Below, piece after piece: positions 7,003 through 12,363 of a stretch of 12,363 nt of DNA (its first letter is position 1; the number at the start of each line of letters is the position of its first letter). Both the position numbers and the translations under genes were made by a program. Below the pieces are notes generated by a model, which searched no databases, was not told the origin of the DNA, and was given only the letters and a program-made list of their open reading frames with translations. Origin of the DNA: Desulfuromonadaceae bacterium (GTDB taxonomy: Bacteria > Desulfobacterota > Desulfuromonadia > Desulfuromonadales > Desulfuromonadaceae); NCBI GenBank assembly GCA_027065245.1, contig JAMOOS010000136.1:1-12363 (forward strand), read 5' to 3'.

Positions 7003-7680
7003 ATGGGTAAACGCCCTGAAGTAACAAAGGAAAATCACCAAAAGAAAAAATCTGTACTGCGCGAATATACCGAAGCCCTGCTGGTGGCGGCGATATTGGC
7101 GCTCATCATCCGCACCTTTGTGGTGCAGGCGTTTAAAATACCATCCGGCTCCATGGAGGATACCCTGCTCATCGGCGACCATCTGCTGGTATGCAAGTTT
7201 ATTTACGGCACCCACATCCCTTTTAGTGACGAGATATATTTTCCCGTTACCGATCCGCAACGCGGCGACGTAATTGTGTTTGAGTATCCCGGCGACAAAG
7301 GAAAATCATGGCTGGAGCGGCGCGATTTCATCAAGCGCATTGTCGGCATACCAGGTGATGTGGTGGAGGTACGCAACAAAAAGGTGTATGTGAATGGCAC
7401 AGAGCAGGTACTGCCGCAGGCGGTACACAAGGAGCCCACGCTTATTCTGCCGGGCAGTGCGCCGCCGCCACAGGATCGGCGCGATTTTATGCCGCCGGTA
7501 AAAGTGCCGCCGCACCAGTATTTTGTTATGGGAGATAACCGCGACCGTTCCTACGATAGCCGTTTCTGGGGCTTTGTCGACCGTTCGGCGATCAAGGGCA
7601 AGGCGTTTATCAAATACTGGTCGTGGGACAGCAATAAACACTGGCCCCGTTTCGACCGCATCGGTCGTCCCATCGAATAG
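7003..7680 (+). CDS. lepB: Signal peptidase I
   Basis: A 225-residue type I leader peptidase that removes signal peptides from exported proteins at the outer face of the inner membrane. One membrane helix is visible (about residues 24-43, ALLVAAILALIIRTFVVQAF), followed at once by the catalytic Ser50 in KIPSGSMEDTL. The general base is Lys111 in RRDFIKRIVGIPGD, and the conserved GDNRDRSYDSRFWG box is at 177-190. A single membrane helix is shorter than E. coli LepB, which has two, and is usual in many other bacteria. The start ATG is 5 nt past the lepA stop, and a weak ribosome binding site lies in the end of lepA, suggesting translational coupling. Among its likely substrates is the amidase encoded two genes downstream, which has a cleavable signal peptide. 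The catalytic dyad is complete. Confidence 0.97.
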   Translation: MGKRPEVTKENHQKKKSVLREYTEALLVAAILALIIRTFVVQAFKIPSGSMEDTLLIGDHLLVCKFIYGTHIPFSDEIYFPVTDPQRGDVIVFEYPGDKGKSWLERRDFIKRIVGIPGDVVEVRNKKVYVNGTEQVLPQAVHKEPTLILPGSAPPPQDRRDFMPPVKVPPHQYFVMGDNRDRSYDSRFWGFVDRSAIKGKAFIKYWSWDSNKHWPRFDRIGRPIE

Positions 7681-7736
7681 AACGGAGAGCGTCAAGCTGC
7701 GTTGGTATCCCACGCGGCGCGATGCAGCAGAGAACC

Positions 7737-10358
7737 ATGGCCAAACAGACCCCGATGATGCGGCAGTATCTGGAGATAAAAAGTCAGTATCCCGACTCGA
7801 TTCTGCTGTTTCGCCTCGGCGATTTCTACGAAATGTTCCTCGACGACGCGGTAACTGCGTCACGCATTCTCGACATTACCTTAACTTCGCGCAACAAGGG
7901 TGCCGCTGATGAAGTACCTCTGTGCGGTATCCCCTATCACAGTCTCGAAGGTTATCTGGCCAAGCTGGTGGAGAGTGGTCATAAAGTGGCTATCTGCGAG
8001 CAGGTGGAAGATCCACAGGCGGCCAAAGGGATTGTCAAACGCGAGGTGGTACGGGTAGTTACCCCCGGCACGCTGCTGGAGAGTTCGCTGCTGAATGCGG
8101 CGGAAAACAACTACTTTGCCGTTATCGCCGCCAGCGGCGAGGATTACGGCGTGGCGCTGATGGATATCTCCACCGGTGAGTTTCGCACTACCCAGGTGAG
8201 TGGCGCGGCGGCGGCACAGCGGGAGCTGGCCGCCATTGCCCCGCGCGAAGTGCTGTGCGCCGAGGAACGCTACAGCGAAACTGTAGCCTGGTTGCGCCAG
8301 GCCGGGTTGGAGGTGATGTGTAATCGCCTGCCCCAATGGCTGTTTGATGCTGAAGACGCCCGCCGTCGGCTGGAACAGTTTTTTGCCGCCGCTGCTCTGG
8401 ATGTATTCGGCTGCGCCACGCTGCCGCTGGCGATCATTGCCGCCGGCGCTGCCCTGTACTACGCCGAGCAGACCCAGAAAAGCGCCGTAGCCCAGATTCG
8501 CACCCTCAAAACCTGGCACAGTGACGACTATATGCTGCTGGACGAGGCGACGCGGCGCAACCTGGAGCTAACCGCCACCATGCTCGACGGCAAACGGCGC
8601 GGCTCGTTGTTGTGGGCGCTGGATCGTACCGTTACCGCTATGGGCGCGCGTAAGTTGCGCCAGTGGTTAACTCAGCCGCTTTTGGACTGTGCGCGTATCG
8701 GGCGTCGCCATGCCCTGGTGGCAGAACTGGTGGAGCAGGCGACGCTGCGCGCCAACCTGCGTGCCGCCATGGACGAAGTACACGATCTGGAACGGTTGTG
8801 TGCCCGCGTCGACATGGCCGGAGCCAATGCCAGAGATCTGCTGGCCATGCGCCTGTCGCTGGAAAAATTGCCGCTGATAAAACAACTGGCCACAGAGTTA
8901 AGCAGTGACCTTGGCAGCGAGCTGGCCGCCGCCGTCGATCCGCTGGACGATGTGGCGCAGCTTATCGCCGCCGCCATTGCCGACGATCCACCGTTGCTGT
9001 TGCGCGAGGGCGGCCTGATGCGCAGCGGTTACAATGCCGAACTGGATGAATTGCGCGCTGTCAGCAGCGCGGGTAAGGGCTGGATTGCCCGGCTGCAGCA
9101 CAGTGAACGGGAAGCCACCGGCATCACCACCCTCAAGGTGCGCTACAATAAAGTGTTCGGTTACTTTATCGAGGTGCCGCGCACTCAAGTTGCCAAGGTG
9201 CCGGAGCATTACCAACGCAAGCAGACTCTGGCCAATTCTGAGCGTTATTTCACTGCGGAACTCAAGGAATACGAAGACAAAGTACTCGGCGCCGAAGATA
9301 AACTGGTGGCGCTGGAGTATGAGCTGTTTCAGCAGTTGCGCCAGCAGGTGGCGCAGCACGGTGCGCGCATTCAGCGCAGCGCTGCCGCCATTGCCCGTCT
9401 CGACGCCTTGGCCGGACTGGCCGACATCGCCCACGAGCGCAACTACTGTCGGCCACTGGTGGACGACTCCTGCGTGCTGCATATTGAGGAAGGGCGCCAT
9501 CCGGTCATTGAATGTATGAGTCTGGACGAGCAGTTTATCCCTAACGATGTATTGCTCGATGGCGATGAACAGCAACTGCTGATTATCACCGGTCCCAACA
9601 TGGCGGGTAAATCAACCTTTATGCGCCAGGTGGCGCTGATAACCCTGATGGCGCAGATCGGCTCCTTTGTACCGGCAAAAAGCGCCCGCATCGGTGTGGC
9701 CGACCGGATTTTTACCCGCGTCGGCGCCAGCGACAACCTGGCTGCCGGGCAATCAACCTTCATGGTGGAGATGAGCGAAACCGCCAACATCCTCAATCAC
9801 GCTACCAGGCGCAGTCTGGTAATCCTCGACGAGATAGGCCGTGGTACTTCCACCTTTGATGGCATAAGTATTGCGTGGGCAGTGGCAGAGTATTTGCACG
9901 ATAACCGCGACGTGGCGGCGCGCACCCTGTTCGCCACCCACTACCACGAGCTAACCGAGCTGGAAAACAGCCACGAGCGGATTCGCAATTTTAACGTGGC
10001 GGTGCGGGAGTGGAACGATGAGATTGTCTTTTTGCGCCGCATTGTTCCCGGCGGCGCCAGCCACTCCTACGGTATTCAGGTGGCGCGGCTGGCCGGTTTA
10101 CCGGCACCGGTTATCGCCCGCGCCAAAGAGGTGCTGCACAATCTGGAAGGGGAAAACCTCACCTGTCGCCAACAGCCCCGCAGCGGCCAGCCGCCCGGCG
10201 ACAGCAGCGGCGCAGCACCGGAGCAAATGACGCTGTTTGCCAGCGGTGATGAGCGGCTGCGTCAGAAAATCGCGGCGGTTGATGTCAATTGTATGACACC
10301 TGTCGCGGCGCTTAATTTTGTCAACGAGTTAAAACAGTTTATAGAAGAGGATCAATGA
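7737..10358 (+). CDS. mutS: DNA mismatch repair protein MutS
   Basis: An 873-residue MutS1, full length. The mismatch-reading motif FYE begins at Phe30, with Glu32, in an N-terminal domain opening TPMMRQYLEIK. The connector, core and clamp domains follow, with an ATPase domain at the end: Walker A GPNMAGKST (619-627), Walker B LVILDEIGRGTSTFDG with Asp698 and Glu699, and the ATHYHELTEL signature. A QMTLF motif at 830-834 matches the beta-clamp-binding consensus and is followed by the C-terminal dimer segment. It recognises mispairs and recruits MutL. I start at the ATG at 7737 (MAKQTPMM), which fits other family members; an ATG five codons earlier (7722) is possible but lacks a ribosome binding site. 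It follows lepB by 56 nt, and its TGA overlaps the amidase ATG. Confidence 0.97.
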   Translation: MAKQTPMMRQYLEIKSQYPDSILLFRLGDFYEMFLDDAVTASRILDITLTSRNKGAADEVPLCGIPYHSLEGYLAKLVESGHKVAICEQVEDPQAAKGIVKREVVRVVTPGTLLESSLLNAAENNYFAVIAASGEDYGVALMDISTGEFRTTQVSGAAAAQRELAAIAPREVLCAEERYSETVAWLRQAGLEVMCNRLPQWLFDAEDARRRLEQFFAAAALDVFGCATLPLAIIAAGAALYYAEQTQKSAVAQIRTLKTWHSDDYMLLDEATRRNLELTATMLDGKRRGSLLWALDRTVTAMGARKLRQWLTQPLLDCARIGRRHALVAELVEQATLRANLRAAMDEVHDLERLCARVDMAGANARDLLAMRLSLEKLPLIKQLATELSSDLGSELAAAVDPLDDVAQLIAAAIADDPPLLLREGGLMRSGYNAELDELRAVSSAGKGWIARLQHSEREATGITTLKVRYNKVFGYFIEVPRTQVAKVPEHYQRKQTLANSERYFTAELKEYEDKVLGAEDKLVALEYELFQQLRQQVAQHGARIQRSAAAIARLDALAGLADIAHERNYCRPLVDDSCVLHIEEGRHPVIECMSLDEQFIPNDVLLDGDEQQLLIITGPNMAGKSTFMRQVALITLMAQIGSFVPAKSARIGVADRIFTRVGASDNLAAGQSTFMVEMSETANILNHATRRSLVILDEIGRGTSTFDGISIAWAVAEYLHDNRDVAARTLFATHYHELTELENSHERIRNFNVAVREWNDEIVFLRRIVPGGASHSYGIQVARLAGLPAPVIARAKEVLHNLEGENLTCRQQPRSGQPPGDSSGAAPEQMTLFASGDERLRQKIAAVDVNCMTPVAALNFVNELKQFIEEDQ

Positions 10359-12040
10359 CCCGTCTGGTTACCTGCTGGATAATTCTCGCCATTGCCCTGA
10401 GCGCGCCAGCGTCATTTGCCGCTGACAAGGTTAACGCGGAGTATCACGCTGCCCGCGCCGCCTATGTTTCCCTCTCTAAAGATCAGGCTCGCCAGCGTTA
10501 CCGCCACAACTGGGACAAGGTTCTGAACAAGTTGCAGCGCTTTGTCAAGAACCATCCCCGGCACAGCAAGGCAGCCTCAGCCTGTTACCTGCTCGGCAAA
10601 GGTTACCGTGATCTATATCGCATTTCGCGCTCGCGCAAGGATGCCGAACAGGCGGTGGCCTACTTTAAAAAACTGGCCCGGGATTACTCGCGCAGTTCTC
10701 TGGCCGATGATGCGCTGTATATTCAGGCCGAGATAGAAACGCAGATTCTACAGCATCCCGATACGGCGCGGTTATTGTGCAACAATATCATGTGTCGCTA
10801 CCCCGGCGGTGACAAGGTAGGCGACGCCAGAAAGCTGCTGAAAACACTGCCGGTAAAAGTGAAGGCACAGCATGGCGGCGGTCATGCCGTGCTGAAAAAA
10901 GTGCGCTATTTCAGCGATAAAAACCACACCCGAGTGGTGATGGATCTGGACAAAAGCGCCACCTTTGTCATCAACACCCTGGCAGCCGACAAAAAGAGTG
11001 GCGCCATGGCGCGTATCTATCTCGATTTAAGGGGGGTAAAAACAGCCGATAGTGTCGAGGCGACAAACAATGTCAATACGCCCATTGTCAAGCGCATCCG
11101 CGTTGGCGAGCATAAAAACCTCACCCGGGTGGTGTGCGACGTAACCCGCCTGACCGAGTACAGTGTGATGACACTGCACAACCCGGAACGAATTATTGTC
11201 GATATCGCCCAGAACGGGGCAACGCTGGAGAAAAAACCGGCCAAAGCGACAAAAACCGTAGCCAAAAAGAAAAAACCGCGGCCAAAAACTGCCGCGCCGG
11301 TAGTGATTGAAGATCAGCCCATGCGGGTTAAGCTGCCCGACGTGAGTAAAAAACGCCGCGGCCAGTTGCGCATTGTTGTCGATCCCGGTCACGGCGGCAA
11401 GGACCCCGGCGCCATCGGCCCGGGACGCTTGTACGAAAAAACGGTGGTACTGAAAATTGCCCGTGAGGTGGCGGCGCGTCTGAAAAAGGAGTTGAAATGC
11501 GATGTGGTGTTGACCCGCAGCACCGATACCTACATACCGCTGCAGCGCCGCACCGCCTTTGCCAACAAGGTGCATGCGGATCTGTTTATCTCTATCCACG
11601 CCAATTCCAGTCGTAATCACAAGGCGCACGGCGTGGCCACCTACTATCTCAACTTTTCCAAAAACCACAAGGCGGTAGCAGTCGCAGCGCGGGAAAACGG
11701 CATGAGCCTGCAGGATGTCGGCGATCTGGAACTGATTTTGTTTGACCTGATGGCCAACGCCAAAATCAATGAATCCAGTCGCCTGGCGGCACAGATTCAG
11801 CAGAGTCTTACCGGCGAGTTGCGGCGTCATTATTCCAATGTGAAAAACCTGGGGGTGCGCCAGGGACCATTTTATGTACTGCTCGGCGCCACCATGCCGT
11901 CGGTGCTGGTGGAGGTGGCGTTTATCAGTAACCAGCAGGAAGCGCGGCGGCTCAATTCCGCCAGGTTCCGGCAGCGGGCGGCGCGTGGTATCGTGGCCGG
12001 AGTAAAGAAGTATCTGCGCACACAGAATCTGCTGCGTTAG
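10355..12040 (+). CDS. N-acetylmuramoyl-L-alanine amidase (AmiC-like: TPR-like, AMIN and Amidase_3 domains)
   Basis: A 561-residue exported cell-wall hydrolase. A signal peptide (residues 1-22, hydrophobic core WIILAIALSAPAS, likely cleavage after SFA) is followed by a helical TPR-like region (about 40-165, with YLLGKGYRDLYR and ADDALYIQAEIE). Next come an AMIN domain (about 179-286) that should target the protein to the septum or envelope, a Lys/Ala/Pro-rich linker (about 290-312), and a C-terminal Amidase_3 domain. The zinc ligands are His346 (VVDPGHGG), Glu361 (LYEKTVVL) and His415 (SIHANS); the catalytic Glu520 is in VLVEVAFISN. It cleaves the amide bond between MurNAc and the stem peptide, usually for daughter-cell separation. 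The added TPR-like region is absent from E. coli AmiC. It overlaps mutS by 4 nt (ATGA) with an AGAGG ribosome site 4 nt upstream, and glnD follows 11 nt later. Confidence 0.95.
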   Translation: MTRLVTCWIILAIALSAPASFAADKVNAEYHAARAAYVSLSKDQARQRYRHNWDKVLNKLQRFVKNHPRHSKAASACYLLGKGYRDLYRISRSRKDAEQAVAYFKKLARDYSRSSLADDALYIQAEIETQILQHPDTARLLCNNIMCRYPGGDKVGDARKLLKTLPVKVKAQHGGGHAVLKKVRYFSDKNHTRVVMDLDKSATFVINTLAADKKSGAMARIYLDLRGVKTADSVEATNNVNTPIVKRIRVGEHKNLTRVVCDVTRLTEYSVMTLHNPERIIVDIAQNGATLEKKPAKATKTVAKKKKPRPKTAAPVVIEDQPMRVKLPDVSKKRRGQLRIVVDPGHGGKDPGAIGPGRLYEKTVVLKIAREVAARLKKELKCDVVLTRSTDTYIPLQRRTAFANKVHADLFISIHANSSRNHKAHGVATYYLNFSKNHKAVAVAARENGMSLQDVGDLELILFDLMANAKINESSRLAAQIQQSLTGELRRHYSNVKNLGVRQGPFYVLLGATMPSVLVEVAFISNQQEARRLNSARFRQRAARGIVAGVKKYLRTQNLLR

Positions 12041-12041
12041 C

Positions 12042-12045
12042 GAGG
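12042..12045 (+). promoter_or_regulatory. Shine-Dalgarno that decides the TTG start of glnD
   Basis: GAGG lies 6 nt before the TTG at 12052. With the in-frame stop at 12046-12048, it supports the rare TTG as the true start. Confidence 0.6.
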
Positions 12046-12051
12046 TGAACT

Positions 12052-12363
12052 TTGTTCAGTGTAGATAACAGCGCTATCCGTCGTTTGATAAAACAGGGTG
12101 GTAATTTCGATGACAACCGTGCTGAGTGTCTGCGTCTGGCACAGCATCTGGTACATGGCCACGGCGAACTTATCCGCCAGCACCATCGAGATGGCGCCAG
12201 CGGCAGTGAAACGGTGCAGAAAATTACCTTGCTCATGGATACACTGGTTACCGATCTGACTGCCTATGCCTTAATGGATGTGACAACGCCGCAGCCATAC
12301 GCCATTATCGCCGTCGGCGGTTATGGTCGCTGCGAGATGAACCCGCGCTCCGATGTTGATTTA
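12052..12363 (+). CDS. glnD: PII uridylyltransferase/uridylyl-removing enzyme GlnD, N-terminal fragment (runs off right edge)
   Basis: The first 104 codons of an open frame that reaches the window end. The N-terminus is helical, then AIIAVGGYGRCEMNPRSDVDL matches the GlnD nucleotidyltransferase motif (GGYGRGEL.P.SD.D.L), whose Asp residues bind the metal. The whole enzyme adds UMP to, or removes it from, the PII signal protein according to glutamine level, setting nitrogen metabolism through glutamine synthetase. The start is an unusual TTG at 12052: GAGG sits 6 nt upstream, an in-frame TGA occurs at 12046-12048, and no ATG comes before about codon 62, so TTG is the only reasonable start. It lies 11 nt after the amidase stop and so probably shares its transcript. 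The HD, ACT and remaining domains are outside the window. Confidence 0.93.
   Translation, partial: MFSVDNSAIRRLIKQGGNFDDNRAECLRLAQHLVHGHGELIRQHHRDGASGSETVQKITLLMDTLVTDLTAYALMDVTTPQPYAIIAVGGYGRCEMNPRSDVDL

Noticed and set aside
11027..11830. Minus-strand reading frame of 267 codons
   Set aside because: A shadow of the amidase gene, whose zinc-ligand motifs fix the plus strand as coding.

Overview
The window reads as a chromosomal segment of a GC-rich Gram-negative bacterium. My best inference is an anaerobe of the Desulfuromonas/Pelobacter/Geobacter kind (Deltaproteobacteria in the older sense). The reasons are a rubredoxin-first ('reverse') rubrerythrin, typical of anaerobes; a PfaD/PfaA-type secondary-lipid synthase locus, known from several such lineages; and a lepA-lepB-mutS-amidase-glnD housekeeping series. 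The taxonomy is not proven by anything in the sequence.

Left half, minus strand. From about 5.0 kb down to base 1 there are five minus-strand genes: a 70-aa membrane peptide with a strong ribosome binding site, a divergent SecB-family chaperone, a reverse rubrerythrin with a near-consensus sigma-70 promoter and a textbook intrinsic terminator, then pfaD and the start of a pfaA-like multidomain polyketide/fatty acid synthase. pfaD and pfaA overlap by 8 bases and pfaA has its own Shine-Dalgarno inside pfaD, so they are clearly co-translated. The pfaA-like gene runs off the left edge after its ketosynthase domain; the rest of the locus lies outside the window.

Right half, plus strand. From 5.2 kb to the end there is a tightly packed series: lepA (EF4), lepB (signal peptidase I), mutS (mismatch repair), an AMIN/Amidase_3 N-acetylmuramoyl-L-alanine amidase, and the first 104 codons of glnD (PII uridylyltransferase). 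The gaps are 5 nt, 56 nt, a 4-nt overlap and 11 nt, with no terminator seen between them, so it probably forms one transcription unit although the functions are unrelated. LepB would process the exported amidase, and SecB-type chaperones also serve export, but that is only a loose thematic link. The two halves are divergent, with a 223-nt promoter-containing gap between 4975 and 5197.

The most interesting element is the pfaD-pfaA locus: a long-chain (polyunsaturated or other secondary) lipid synthase with pfaD first and an unusual ketosynthase nucleophile motif. I see no RNA genes, CRISPR arrays, insertion sequences or phage genes.
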